This document shows positions 8,885 to 17,290 of a DNA stretch of 55,719 bases, in pieces. The translations under genes were made by a program, and so were the position numbers. The number at the start of each line of letters is the position of its first letter. The stretch's first letter is position 1. The notes below the pieces were generated by a model that saw only the letters and a list, made by a program, of their open reading frames with translations, had not been told where the DNA came from and searched no databases. This stretch comes from Clostridia bacterium (lineage in GTDB: Bacteria > Bacillota_A > Clostridia > Christensenellales > Aristaeellaceae). The stretch is from NCBI GenBank assembly GCA_025997215.1, contig BNUH01000012.1, forward strand, positions 1 through 55,719, given 5' to 3'.

Positions 8885-9604
8885 ATGCTGCGCATCATAT
8901 TGGCGGATGATGATTCTATCTTTATACAGGGAATATTAAAACACATTCCATGGGAATCACTCGGTCTGGAAGTTGCTGGCGTTGCATCCGACGGACAGGA
9001 AGCTCTCAATCTGTGCAAAAAGCACCAGCCTGATATCCTATTGACTGATCTTCGCATGCCCTGCGTTCACGGTTTGGATGCTGCGGTGCAGCTGCACGAA
9101 GCGCTTCCGAACTGCCACTTTATATTCATGAGCGCATTTGCGCAACCAAGCGACTATCGAAGCGCAATAAAGCTGAAAGCTCTCGATTTTCTAGAGAAGC
9201 CAGTGGATCTGCAAGAACTTATATATGTGCTCAACCACGCAGTCGCACAGGTTATTGAACCGCAGGGCATTCAAGCTGATAAATTACAACCGTCTCGCGT
9301 GATCAAGGATGTTATGCGGCAGGTTGAAAGCCGTTATATGGAAGATTTGACTGTTGCGTTGCTTGCTCAAATGTTCTACTTTACCCCCAATTACCTGAGT
9401 ATGTTATTCCGTAAAGAAACCGGTTATACAATCAGTTATTATCTGATGCTATGCCGCGTTGAAGCAGCTAACGCGCTGCTGCGAGATCCGGCTTTGTCCA
9501 TTCAAGCTGTAGCATCCGCTGTGGGATATCAGGACGCGCGCCATTTCTCAAAGGTCTATCAAAAGATTATGAACATGACACCTTCAGAATTCAGGAAAAG
9601 ATGA
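8885..9604 (+). CDS. AraC-type response regulator (YesN-like), 239 aa
   Basis: The receiver domain shows the acidic pocket (ADDD at 7-10), the phosphoacceptor aspartate about residue 55 in ILLTDLRMP, the FMSAF switch residues and the LEKPVDL lysine. The C-terminal hundred residues carry two AraC helix-turn-helix units (LTVALLAQMFYFTPNYLSML and LSIQAVASAVGYQDARHFSKV). I start at ATG 8885 because GGGAGG is 7 bases upstream and the receiver begins at once; the longer frame upstream lacks domain sequence. The length is shorter than typical 400-500-aa YesN proteins because the middle region is absent. With the kinase it probably controls the divergent sugar operon. Confidence 0.93.
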   Translation: MLRIILADDDSIFIQGILKHIPWESLGLEVAGVASDGQEALNLCKKHQPDILLTDLRMPCVHGLDAAVQLHEALPNCHFIFMSAFAQPSDYRSAIKLKALDFLEKPVDLQELIYVLNHAVAQVIEPQGIQADKLQPSRVIKDVMRQVESRYMEDLTVALLAQMFYFTPNYLSMLFRKETGYTISYYLMLCRVEAANALLRDPALSIQAVASAVGYQDARHFSKVYQKIMNMTPSEFRKR

Positions 9605-9615
9605 GGTGGGACAGC

Positions 9616-11343
9616 ATGGCATTCAAACGCAGCACACTGAAAATTTGGCAGCAGCTACTGCTGATTTCTTGTGTTATAGTATTATTACCGTTGGCTGCGA
9701 TTAGCTTATTAATGTATCGGAATACTGTGAACGCATATGCGAAGGTTAGCATCAGTGCTGGAGAGATGTCAATACAGCAGGCATCCCACGCAATAGAAAG
9801 CATGCTGACCGAAACCGTCAATGCTGCTGATCTGATCGCTTCAGATACAAGAATCCAGGAGATATTCAATAAAACATTAAGCGAATACACTGCGGCTGAA
9901 CGGCTTGATGATGTGTATGCTTTGCGTCACCAACTAAGCGGTTACGAGTCCAATCCGCTTATACAGAATATTCGTTTGGTATTTCCAGTATACCAACAAT
10001 GGCTGTCAAACAATAGCTTTACCTGCATAACACTGCATGATTTCGATGTCATGCTCCAACAATATGATATCGCATTATCAGAAAAACAAGGAGAGATAGA
10101 ACCAATGTGGCTTGCGCAAACCCACATCAATAATACTACCAGTCCGTTTTCATATGATAGTATTACTTATATACGCATGATACGCGATACGCGTAATTAT
10201 GAACAACTGTTTGGTTATGTAGTGATCGCCCAAGAAATTTCCGATTACAACAGAATACTGGAGTCATCAGATTTTACCGGAGAGTCTCTACTGACATTAT
10301 GTGATGCACATGGTAACATTATCGCTCAAGGCGGCAGTGTCAGCGATCCAGAACCTCTTTGGGAGGATTACCGTAGTGGACATGGTTCCACATTGACACT
10401 GACGCAGGAAATCTCACCGACCGATTGGCGGCTTGTGATGCTGCTGCCACAGCAAACATACCGGCAGAGCGTTCAGCAAACCGCTGCGTTTACATTCACC
10501 ATTGTTTTAGCATTGTTGATAACTGCTTTACTGTTGGCTTCAGGTCTGTATCGTAATATAGTGCATAGAATCAATAGAATTGTACAGACCATGTCACGCG
10601 TTAAGAATGGTGAAATGACCGCGCGGCTGCCCGCTGCACGTAACGACGAAATAGGCAGCATTGAGCAGCACTTCAACCTGATGCTCGAGCGCCTGCAAGA
10701 GCTGATCGAGAAAAACAGCCAGATGGCCGATACAGAAAGGCGCATGCACATTAGACTGCTTCAATCGCAGATCAACCCTCACTTTATGTATAACACACTG
10801 AACAGCATATTGTGGACAGCCATGGACTATCATGCCGACAAAGTCTGCGTAATGATAAAGGCTATGTCCGACTTTTACAGGATCAGTCTTCAGCCGGGTC
10901 GTGAAGAAGCATCTATATCCGATGAGTTGCTGCATGTCAAAAGATATGTCGCATTGCAGAATATGCGCGGTATTCTACATGTTGACCTGAATATACAAGC
11001 TGAAGATGAATTATTGGATGTCCTCATCCCTAACATGCTGCTTCAACCCGTGGTAGAAAACGCATTTGTACACGGTTTTGCTGGACTTGCATATGGCATG
11101 GTATCTATTCAGGTTACAAGGGATGCTCTGTCGGATCGCATTCGGATCTTAATTGAAGATAATGGAGTCGGACTATCCAATGGCGAATGTGCAGCAATAT
11201 TCCAAAGAGATCTGCCTGATCAATCCTACGGTCTGTACAGCATAGCAGAACGGTTGCGATTGAGATACGGCAGTCAAGCCAAAATTAGTCTGACACCGCA
11301 GCGAGAAAAAGGCGGAACAGTTGTTATAATAATAATACCATAA
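9616..11343 (+). CDS. YesM-type sensor histidine kinase, 575 aa
   Basis: Membrane sensor: helix near residues 12-34, a large extracytoplasmic domain, a second helix near 295-315, a HAMP linker (RIVQTMSRVKNGEMTARLP), then the His_kinase box with the phosphorylated histidine in QINPHFMYNTLNSI and a HATPase domain (NMLLQPVVENAF, EDNGVGLSNG). The lineage (PF06580-type) pairs with AraC-type regulators and sugar ABC transporters. An ATG at 9601 overlaps the regulator stop by 4 bases, but I prefer ATG 9616 because GAGGTGGG lies 5 bases before it. The kinase probably senses the sugar or its binding protein outside the cell. Confidence 0.93.
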   Translation: MAFKRSTLKIWQQLLLISCVIVLLPLAAISLLMYRNTVNAYAKVSISAGEMSIQQASHAIESMLTETVNAADLIASDTRIQEIFNKTLSEYTAAERLDDVYALRHQLSGYESNPLIQNIRLVFPVYQQWLSNNSFTCITLHDFDVMLQQYDIALSEKQGEIEPMWLAQTHINNTTSPFSYDSITYIRMIRDTRNYEQLFGYVVIAQEISDYNRILESSDFTGESLLTLCDAHGNIIAQGGSVSDPEPLWEDYRSGHGSTLTLTQEISPTDWRLVMLLPQQTYRQSVQQTAAFTFTIVLALLITALLLASGLYRNIVHRINRIVQTMSRVKNGEMTARLPAARNDEIGSIEQHFNLMLERLQELIEKNSQMADTERRMHIRLLQSQINPHFMYNTLNSILWTAMDYHADKVCVMIKAMSDFYRISLQPGREEASISDELLHVKRYVALQNMRGILHVDLNIQAEDELLDVLIPNMLLQPVVENAFVHGFAGLAYGMVSIQVTRDALSDRIRILIEDNGVGLSNGECAAIFQRDLPDQSYGLYSIAERLRLRYGSQAKISLTPQREKGGTVVIIIIP

Positions 11344-11433
11344 AAGAGCCATCCAATGTTGGTAAAACATCCCAGCGACATTACTGTTCCGCTTTCAGCG
11401 ATTATGTTGTAAGCTGATATGGGGAGGTGCGTT

Positions 11434-11679
11434 ATGAGACAACCATTTGACCCAAAATATGTAGGCTTTGTTGGAACATTTTCAAAGGGCAAAAAGCTGC
11501 TAAAGAGGCTCGTTTATGAGGCTGGAGGTATCCCTGTCGATTATATGCCATGCTTTACCGATTATATTGTTGTTGAGGCGGGTGGGGAAAAGACAGCTGC
11601 TTACATGAAGCATAAAAGCTATATTGATAAGGATATGGTTAGTGTTCTAACTGAACAAGAATTAATAGTTATAGTTTGA
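11434..11679 (+). CDS. Single BRCT-like domain protein, 81 aa
   Basis: The protein reads as one BRCT-type fold: a FVGTFSKGKKLLKRLVYEAGG strand-helix opening, where the glycine pair normally sits, then TDYIVVEAGGEKTAA with the second strand, and a C-terminal MVSVLTEQELIVI that matches the usual I-x-x-E-x-x-(F/L) end. BRCT domains bind phosphopeptides or DNA ends; in bacteria they usually sit on NAD-dependent DNA ligase, and small stand-alone versions are uncommon. ATG 11434 has GGGGAGG 6 bases upstream. A 50-aa reading frame follows after 6 bases. The role is unknown. Confidence 0.65.
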   Translation: MRQPFDPKYVGFVGTFSKGKKLLKRLVYEAGGIPVDYMPCFTDYIVVEAGGEKTAAYMKHKSYIDKDMVSVLTEQELIVIV

Positions 11680-11685
11680 GGAAAT

Positions 11686-11838
11686 ATGGCTCCCCCTGTC
11701 CCCAAACCAGTAAAAGTTAACCACACAGTAATAACGACCGATGAATTACAGCAAAGCGCTAAATTGCTTCATGAGTCGGTGTTTCGTAATTCAAGAGAAC
11801 AATATGCTTCGAATTATGGGTTATCTGGCATAGCGTAA
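11686..11838 (+). CDS. Small 50-aa protein coupled to the BRCT-like gene
   Basis: ATG 11686 is preceded by GAGG five bases upstream, embedded in the stop codon region of the BRCT-like gene, which points to translational coupling. The product begins MAPPVPKPVKVNHTVITTDE and has an amphipathic helical middle (LQQSAKLLHESVFRNSREQY). I recognise no family. The proline-rich start could be an interaction tail. Supporting evidence is the ribosome site and tight spacing; the protein is short, so chance cannot be excluded. Confidence 0.5.
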   Translation: MAPPVPKPVKVNHTVITTDELQQSAKLLHESVFRNSREQYASNYGLSGIA

Positions 11839-12038
11839 AAATTCATGCACATCGTGAGCCGATACGGATGCCAAAAATAGGGCAGCGGTGCCCTACGTGC
11901 CGATGCTAAACTCCATCGGTGTCGAGGCGCATCCGCGGCTTGGTGTTGCTTGCTCCCGTCGGCATGAGAGATGCCAGCATAAGAGCCTGTTCAGAATCTC
12001 TAGCAAATGGTATAATATGCCATGAAGGAGGGATAGAG

Positions 12039-12302
12039 ATGCACAACTATCCAAGCGACATAACAAGGGAAGAATTCGAGATAATCCGGGAAGAGCTGGA
12101 AAATGCAAAGAAAACGACAAAACCTCGCGAGGTAGATTTATACGATGTCTTCTGTGCGATACTTTACCTGATCAAAAGCGGCTGTCAATGGAGAATGATA
12201 CCGGCAGATTTCCCCAAGATGGGAATTGTTCGGTACTATTATGATGTATGGGCGACGAAGAAGGAGGATGGTACAACGTTGCTGTCTCAAGTGTTAAAAT
12301 AA
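12039..12302 (+). CDS. IS5/IS427 transposase, first reading frame (OrfA), 87 aa
   Basis: This frame holds the DUF4096-like N-terminal domain (REEFEIIREELENAKKTTKPR, then CAILYLIKSGCQWRMIPADFP). ATG 12039 follows an AAGGAGGG site, and a TATAAT box lies at 12011-12016. The frame stops at TAA 12300 within a TTAAAATAAATT stretch. The second half continues in the +1 frame, so full transposase needs a frameshift at the A-rich tract. This is known as a programmed event in several IS427 elements; in this copy it could equally be a disabling mutation. Confidence 0.85.
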   Translation: MHNYPSDITREEFEIIREELENAKKTTKPREVDLYDVFCAILYLIKSGCQWRMIPADFPKMGIVRYYYDVWATKKEDGTTLLSQVLK

Positions 12303-12303
12303 A

Positions 12304-12825
12304 TTGGTAACTATGATACGCAACGAAGATTTACGCAAAGACAAAACGACATTCGGTATCATTGACGCACAAAGCGTACAAAATGCAGATTGCGCCGAAG
12401 AAAAAGGATACGACGCAGGGAAAAAAGTATCAGGCATCAAGCGTCATATTGTTGTTGATACACAAGGTTTGCCTCACGCTATTATAGTCACAAAAGCGGA
12501 TGTAACAGATAGACAAGGCGCTATTGAAATGCTCACGGTTAATCTGGATAACCTGTCATCTGTAAAGAAGTTTCTTGTGGATGGTGGATATTCAGGAGAA
12601 AACTTTGCGAATACAGTAAAAGAAATATGTGGAGCTGGGGTAGAAGTCGTAAAGCGCAATGAATTACATACATTCGCCGTTATACCAAAAAGATGGGTAG
12701 TGGAGCGAACTTTTGGCTGGTTGGATAAAGCTAGACGTCTTTGGAAGAATTGTGAACGTAAAATGCATAATTCTTGCCAAATTACTATAATGGCATTTAT
12801 TGCTCTCCTTTTGAGAAGATTTTGA
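12304..12825 (+). CDS. IS5/IS427 transposase, second reading frame (OrfB), DDE catalytic part
   Basis: About 170 residues carry the catalytic triad of the family: D in FGIIDAQSVQNA, D in KKFLVDGGYSG and E in RWVVERTFGWLDKARRLWK (the Y-R-K/E signature region). It lacks its own ribosome site; the listed first codon is a TTG at the frame opening. It therefore most likely works only as a fusion with OrfA made by +1 (or -2) slippage. The C-terminus ends eight bases inside the right inverted repeat. Confidence 0.85.
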   Translation: MVTMIRNEDLRKDKTTFGIIDAQSVQNADCAEEKGYDAGKKVSGIKRHIVVDTQGLPHAIIVTKADVTDRQGAIEMLTVNLDNLSSVKKFLVDGGYSGENFANTVKEICGAGVEVVKRNELHTFAVIPKRWVVERTFGWLDKARRLWKNCERKMHNSCQITIMAFIALLLRRF

Positions 12826-12836
12826 ACAGGCTCTAA

Positions 12837-13269
12837 GGTAATTGGGTTGTCAAAGACGGTGCGATCCGAGCGCTCCCTCATAGCTTCTTTCACCTGATCT
12901 ATCCAAAACTCAGCAAAATCAATGAATTTTCAGGTGAAAGAAGTGCGTAAGAACTTTTTTTAAGTGTTCTGCGTAACCCGCACTTCCTTGCGGCGATTAT
13001 CCAACCGCAATAAGTTTCGGCATAGCGCGGACTAATTATTCGATTATTCCTTGCTAAACAACCTTTTGTCTGCACTTGACATAGTCGTTCCATTTTGATA
13101 ATGTCAGTCGAAAACAGGTAGGAGGGATGGCGTGTAAACACACAGCCCAAGTGCATGCGGGTTTCGCATGCGGTTTCATGTACGGTCTGCTTAGCGATGA
13201 AGCGGTTGTCCGCATACAGTGCGCCCAAACCCGATCGCCGATACATTCATAATTAGGAGGTCCACCAGC
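12837..13269. other. Gene-free interval with one long-armed inverted repeat
   Basis: No credible gene is seen. CTTCTTTCACCTG (12883-12895) is repeated in inverted form at 12930-12942, followed by an A/T-rich stretch ending in TTTTTTT (12954-12960), which could act as a weak rightward terminator. A small hairpin with CATGCG arms lies near 13153-13170. The last 15 bases hold the AGGAGG site of the next gene. Confidence 0.4.
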
Positions 13270-14520
13270 ATGGAACTCATCAGCGCTAGAGATCACCAGA
13301 TCATTCGTGATCTCGCCAAAAAACAAACCGAATTTGCGCATTCGGAAAAGATGCGCGCCTTATATCATGAATGGAAACATGTCGGTTCGTTTGATTCAAG
13401 CGCACGGCCTATGGTCACTGTTGAACTCTGGACGTTCGCAAATGAACTGCTCCCACAGCGCCTACGCTGCGAAAGCGAGGAAGCTCGAAAGATTGAGGGG
13501 ATGCTGCTTTTTAATATTATGAATCACGAACAGTTTGACGACGATACCGTTGTCCGTGATCATATCGGTATACCGATACAATGCAACTTCCAGCCATTCG
13601 GCTTAGAGCCGATAGTCGAGCATGCGGGTCATAACCAGGACGGTCTGGGCTTTCATTTTATACCGCTGCTGAACGACCTGGAGGAGGATTTTCATCTGCT
13701 TGGCCCCTCGCGCTTTAGCATCGATCGGGAAGCTTCCCTCCGAAGCGTTGACGAATTAAGTGAGCTATTCGGCGATATTCTCCCGGTTCGTTTAGAAAAC
13801 AACGCGCAAGGCGCAAGTCCGATGCAGAATGTTATCCGACTCATGGGCATGGAAAACATGTATACGGCGATGATCGACGCCCCGGATCGCTTTCATCAAA
13901 TGCTGTCCATGTTGACAGACGATTATTGCGCCTTCTTCAAGTTGATGGAATCGGAAAACATCCTGATGCCGCTTACCTATGATCAGCATCTGAACCAAGG
14001 GACATATTGCTTTACGGATGATCTGCCCGCGCAAAAAGATCGGTTCACACTCTCGGATCAGTGGCTATATCTGGATTCTCAGGAGACAGCAGGTATTTCT
14101 CCCGCTATGTATAGTGAATTCGTCACACCCAACTATAAGAAGGTTTCGGACATGTTCGGACTCTTATCCTATGGATGCTGTGAATCCGTGCACGCCATCT
14201 GGAAGGACGGCGTGGATCAATACAAAAATCTTCGTAAACTTTCTATCTCGCCCTGGTGTGACGAGCGAGTAATGGGTGACATTCTACGCGGCAAGAAAAT
14301 CGTGTACCTACGTAAGCCCACCCCTAACCTGCTCGGTGTCGGAACCACGCTGGACGAAGATGCCGTCCGCGCTCATCTCAAGGAAACAGCCATTGCCTCT
14401 CGCGGATGCCTTCTAGAAATATCGCAGCGCGATGTCTATAAAATCGGTCAAGGATCTGAAAAAGTCCGCCGCTATGTTCAGCTGATTCGCGAAACGATAT
14501 CGGAATACTGGCATCCGTGA
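13270..14520 (+). CDS. Uroporphyrinogen-decarboxylase-like (URO-D superfamily) protein, 416 aa
   Basis: The C-terminal half has the barrel motifs of URO-D/corrinoid methyltransferase proteins: LTYDQHLNQGTYCFTDD, then FGLLSYGCCESVHAIW with a cysteine pair where metal-binding MtaA/CmuA relatives hold zinc, then KLSISPWCDERVMGDILRGKK and a GTTLDEDAVRAHLKET helix. True HemE proteins are shorter, near 350 aa, and keep the N-terminal R-Q-A-G-R motif, which is not visible here. A methyl-transfer or cobalamin-linked role is therefore likelier than heme synthesis. ATG 13270 has AGGAGG nine bases upstream. It stands alone with its own leader, without corrinoid protein genes nearby. Confidence 0.75.
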   Translation: MELISARDHQIIRDLAKKQTEFAHSEKMRALYHEWKHVGSFDSSARPMVTVELWTFANELLPQRLRCESEEARKIEGMLLFNIMNHEQFDDDTVVRDHIGIPIQCNFQPFGLEPIVEHAGHNQDGLGFHFIPLLNDLEEDFHLLGPSRFSIDREASLRSVDELSELFGDILPVRLENNAQGASPMQNVIRLMGMENMYTAMIDAPDRFHQMLSMLTDDYCAFFKLMESENILMPLTYDQHLNQGTYCFTDDLPAQKDRFTLSDQWLYLDSQETAGISPAMYSEFVTPNYKKVSDMFGLLSYGCCESVHAIWKDGVDQYKNLRKLSISPWCDERVMGDILRGKKIVYLRKPTPNLLGVGTTLDEDAVRAHLKETAIASRGCLLEISQRDVYKIGQGSEKVRRYVQLIRETISEYWHP

Positions 14521-14533
14521 GAAAAGAGGCTGA

Positions 14534-14710
14534 CCCTTCGTCCGCGCCGTCACCGTCCGTGCTATATCGTTAATACCTCATAAGGAATCCTACCAGCTGG
14601 ATTTCCTCGGCGAGATAGAGACCATGATAAAGCGCGAGCGGTTAGAGGATAGCGTCTACCATCTCCATGAGAGGTTTGGCGCTGGTTCGATATTCCCCTG
14701 TAGCTTACTC
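14534..14710 (+). pseudogene. C-terminal relic of a Y-family DNA polymerase (UmuC/UvrX-like)
   Basis: Directly after the stop of the previous gene one frame reads VRAISLIPHKESYQLDFLGE and then RERLEDSVYHLHERFGAGSI. This is the pattern of the little-finger/C-terminal region of ImpB/MucB/SamB-type polymerases in Bacillota (VR-x-I-x-V-...-QL-x-LF..., RERLE-x-x-(I/V)...RFG-x-x-SI). No catalytic palm is present and no start is seen, so it is a remnant. The frame runs on to a stop at 14908, but beyond about 14710 it no longer resembles a polymerase. Confidence 0.5.
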
Positions 14711-14882
14711 AAACCTACACCAATCCCGACGGACGGCAGGGAGCGGGTTAGGATGCCGGGGCTATTTTCCAGTGAAGGCGGCGTACAACTACCCACATTC
14801 TTCGATGCTACTTGCCCGAGTACTTCGCGGCTCTTGCCCGAATACGACGCGAACCCTTGCCCGAATGTCGTGCGATTACGCA

Positions 14883-15380
14883 CTATATCGGTAACCTTCG
14901 CCCCCTGAAACCGTAGATTCTTTTTAACTGCTGAACTATCTCAAATACTACAGGACATACCTCGGCAAAGTTGATAACGCCCATAAGACCAGCCATCCGG
15001 TCTGGCTTATCTGTATATGGATAGCCGACGCACTCGTCTGGCTTAACTGGTTGAATCCGACATCTCCCACTATCCTGCAAAAACGGGCATGGTGCTTTGA
15101 TTTCACCATCTTTGGTGTACTTATCTGTAAAAACTTCAGTTGTCATATCTAAAAAGCCTGCCGCTCTTGCTATATCACTGCTATCGACTTCGATAGAGTA
15201 GAACTCGCAGCAGTTATGACATTTGCAGCAGTCATAACTAGCAAACAATTCGTTATGCAGCGTTGCAAACTGTTCATCCAGCTCATCCTGTTTTGCATGG
15301 TTTTTCAGGAATGTTCTGAACTTAATGTTCTCATTTTCATAGCCCTTCGCTATTTCTTTTAGCGCAATTGGGTCAATCAT
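14883..15380 (-). CDS. YkgJ-family cysteine cluster protein, 165 aa
   Basis: The protein has the metal-cluster cysteines of the YkgJ/UPF0153 family: CCKCHNCCEFYSIE near residue 57, then CPFLQDSGRCRIQPVKPDEC near 100 and a final VCPVVFE. Such proteins are thought to bind an Fe-S cluster or zinc; their reactions are mostly unknown. ATG 15380 is chosen over the GTG one codon upstream because GGAGGG is 8 bases away. It is the second gene of a leftward pair, 21 bases after the HELAH protein gene. Confidence 0.85.
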   Translation of the reverse strand: MIDPIALKEIAKGYENENIKFRTFLKNHAKQDELDEQFATLHNELFASYDCCKCHNCCEFYSIEVDSSDIARAAGFLDMTTEVFTDKYTKDGEIKAPCPFLQDSGRCRIQPVKPDECVGYPYTDKPDRMAGLMGVINFAEVCPVVFEIVQQLKRIYGFRGRRLPI

Positions 15381-15401
15381 CACTTACACCCTCCATCTCT
15401 A

Positions 15402-16214
15402 TTACCAATCATGTTCATCGGCGTAATCACTGAGATAAAGCAATGTATCTATTGTTAAATTTCCAAGACTGTAAAGACAATCATAGTTTATAACCATATA
15501 GCTATCCGTTTCAAACTGCTTCTGCAGTATATCCAGAATCGATGATATACAGCCTCTCGCTTTTACTCCGGAACTGGTATGTCGATTTATTGGTATCCTA
15601 ACTTTACTCCTGTTTTGAGCATAGTCATCCAAATTCAGGATGAACGCTATAAGATTTGCTAATCCGGAGACAACACTATTATTCCCGAGATAATATTCTT
15701 TAGCAATCCTATGTAAGTTTTCTTTAATATAATATTTAGCATCATCACTATCAATAGCAAATCTATTGAGGTAATGATGTAAAGCATTAAGGCCAATATA
15801 GTCGGCAATAAACTCTTTCCAGAATAAAAAGCCTACTAACGCATCACCTTTTAGCATATCGTCAGTAATCGGATGCTCACTGTCCTGCTCGGCCATACTG
15901 TATATATGAGCAAGCTCATGATAAGTTCTGATAGCAATATATACTTCCGCATCTTCTGGCGTAAATGAGACTACAACATAGTTCATGTCAGGCTTGCGAA
16001 TAGTAGCAGCATCGCAACCGCTGAACGAGTCTTCCATCGTAGCTTTAGCGTCGTCTTTATTTGGATAGTTCGACTCTATCTCAATAAGCCTTGAGAGAAA
16101 CCTATCACGCTCAATAACTTCCAAAGAGATAGGTGAAGAAGCGTTGTCTGGGTAGACTTCGTGGAAGTTTACTAGGCTTTCCTGCGCACGTGAATATGCT
16201 ATGTCCTTATTCAT
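15402..16214 (-). CDS. Putative zincin metallopeptidase-like protein (HELAH), 270 aa
   Basis: No named family is certain, but the middle holds HELAHIYSMAEQD followed about 30 residues later by KEFIADYIGL. HExxH with a downstream E-x-x-A-D is the gluzincin arrangement: two histidines and a distal glutamate hold zinc and the first glutamate is the catalytic base. No signal peptide or membrane segment is present, so it is probably intracellular. ATG 16214 has AAGGGG upstream. The YkgJ protein gene follows in the same direction, so the two metal-binding proteins probably form a small operon. An inverted repeat GTATCCCC/GGGGATAC (16322-16361) lies upstream. Confidence 0.7.
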   Translation of the reverse strand: MNKDIAYSRAQESLVNFHEVYPDNASSPISLEVIERDRFLSRLIEIESNYPNKDDAKATMEDSFSGCDAATIRKPDMNYVVVSFTPEDAEVYIAIRTYHELAHIYSMAEQDSEHPITDDMLKGDALVGFLFWKEFIADYIGLNALHHYLNRFAIDSDDAKYYIKENLHRIAKEYYLGNNSVVSGLANLIAFILNLDDYAQNRSKVRIPINRHTSSGVKARGCISSILDILQKQFETDSYMVINYDCLYSLGNLTIDTLLYLSDYADEHDW

Positions 16215-16396
16215 ACATAACCCCTTTGTCTTTATTACTTGCAGCTAACCCCATGCATGACACTATAACATATATTGATGAATCAATCAATAGTGTATAG
16301 CGGGTATACCTGCCAACCCACGTATCCCCAAAAAAGCTAGAAATATCAACGTCGGGGATACATGGGATACCGGGGCTCCCAAGGAGTGCACCTTAC

Positions 16397-17068
16397 CTAC
16401 CAGCCAAGTTGTTTTCTATATTCAGAAAGGGCTTCCATGTGTTTCTTTCCAAGACCGTCTAGGGTAAGTGTGCTTCTATGCAAGTCAACGATATCGTGTC
16501 CCGCTTTAATTATATTATCTCGTTTTTCTACATGCCCATTTTCAATATAGTAGTTCGGTGTTGCGATTGGGATGCCTTCATAGAGAAGCAGTTCCATTAA
16601 TAAAAGCAGTTTGCTTATATTTCGTGTAACACGAAAGTCGGACATAGCGAATGGTATCTTTCTATCAATAACTTCTCTTAATACAGAAGCCAATCTCTGA
16701 CCTATGTCTAACGAATATCCATCTTCATATGCAGTCGTATCTGAAAATATCCCTCCTATTCGATAGGCTTGGTTACGTGTCTTGATAATATCAGGTGTCG
16801 GGTTAATGATGATCTTATCATAATCTATTTCTCTGCTTTTCATTGTAGCTAGATGTAAAAGTGCACTCCAAGACGCTGGGTACTTTGTAGCCAGTAAACC
16901 ATACTTATCAGAATGAATTGATGGTTTGCCGTTTGTGGCAATGTCATCAAAACCCGTATCGTGGAAAAATTCTATTGCCTTACTGGTGATCTCGGGTATT
17001 CTTTCTTGCTTAACAATTCTATTGCAATGAAGGCGTTCGATATATGAATTTCTTATTGTATACTCCAT
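16397..17068 (-). CDS. Uncharacterised 223-aa protein with a resolvase-like core
   Basis: I do not recognise a family with confidence. The segment YSLDIGQRLASVLREVIDRK followed by IPFAMSDFRVTRNISKLLLLMELLLYEGIP resembles the serine-recombinase catalytic fold, where a helix leads to a buried strand, then D-R-x-x-R-N and the L-x-x-L-x-x-L-L-x-x-x-G-(I/V) helix. The catalytic serine motif near the N-terminus is not evident. An upstream extension of 65 codons is open but cysteine-rich and lacks protein character, so I start at ATG 17068, with a modest GGTGGG site. It lies divergent from the excisionase gene at the integrase end of element 1. Confidence 0.45.
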   Translation of the reverse strand: MEYTIRNSYIERLHCNRIVKQERIPEITSKAIEFFHDTGFDDIATNGKPSIHSDKYGLLATKYPASWSALLHLATMKSREIDYDKIIINPTPDIIKTRNQAYRIGGIFSDTTAYEDGYSLDIGQRLASVLREVIDRKIPFAMSDFRVTRNISKLLLLMELLLYEGIPIATPNYYIENGHVEKRDNIIKAGHDIVDLHRSTLTLDGLGKKHMEALSEYRKQLGW

Positions 17069-17290
17069 CCCACCAAGAATTTCCAACGATCGGAATAAAG
17101 GCCGGATGGGAATAACGAAAAAGGTGCCCGAGACTGAACTCTGTGATATCCTTGTGTTGCAACACTCAAGGAAAGAGGGCAGTGCCAGGCAAGGTACGCT
17201 GCCTGTTTGGGTTCCGTTGAGTATAGGCAGTCCACGCGCTGTGGTTATGCAGCAGTTGATCACACTACTTAACTCTTTGTGAGGTGAATT

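Larger units (their letters stand above)
11983..12833 (+). mobile_element. Complete IS5-family (IS427-type) insertion sequence, 851 bp
   Basis: The ends are 17-bp inverted repeats with one mismatch, GAGCCTGTTCAGAATCT at 11983-11999 and its complement at 12817-12833. The trinucleotide TAA is duplicated on both sides (11980-11982 and 12834-12836), matching the 2-4 bp target duplication of the IS427 group. Inside lie two transposase frames. It sits in non-coding or decayed DNA between the BRCT-like pair and the uroporphyrinogen-decarboxylase-like gene. Confidence 0.92.

Noticed and set aside
12837..12940. Leftward coding relic DFAEFWIDQVKEAMRERSD next to the IS5 element
   Set aside because: It looks protein-like but spans only about 30 residues and overlaps an inverted repeat; too short to support.
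13130..13200. Hairpins resembling group II intron domain V near 13150
   Set aside because: The GAGCCG...CGGTTC pairing of domain V is not present and no reverse transcriptase gene is nearby.
16397..17263. Longer version of the resolvase-like protein starting at 17263
   Set aside because: The extra 65 codons are cysteine/proline-rich without domain character; the methionine at 17068 begins the protein-like part.
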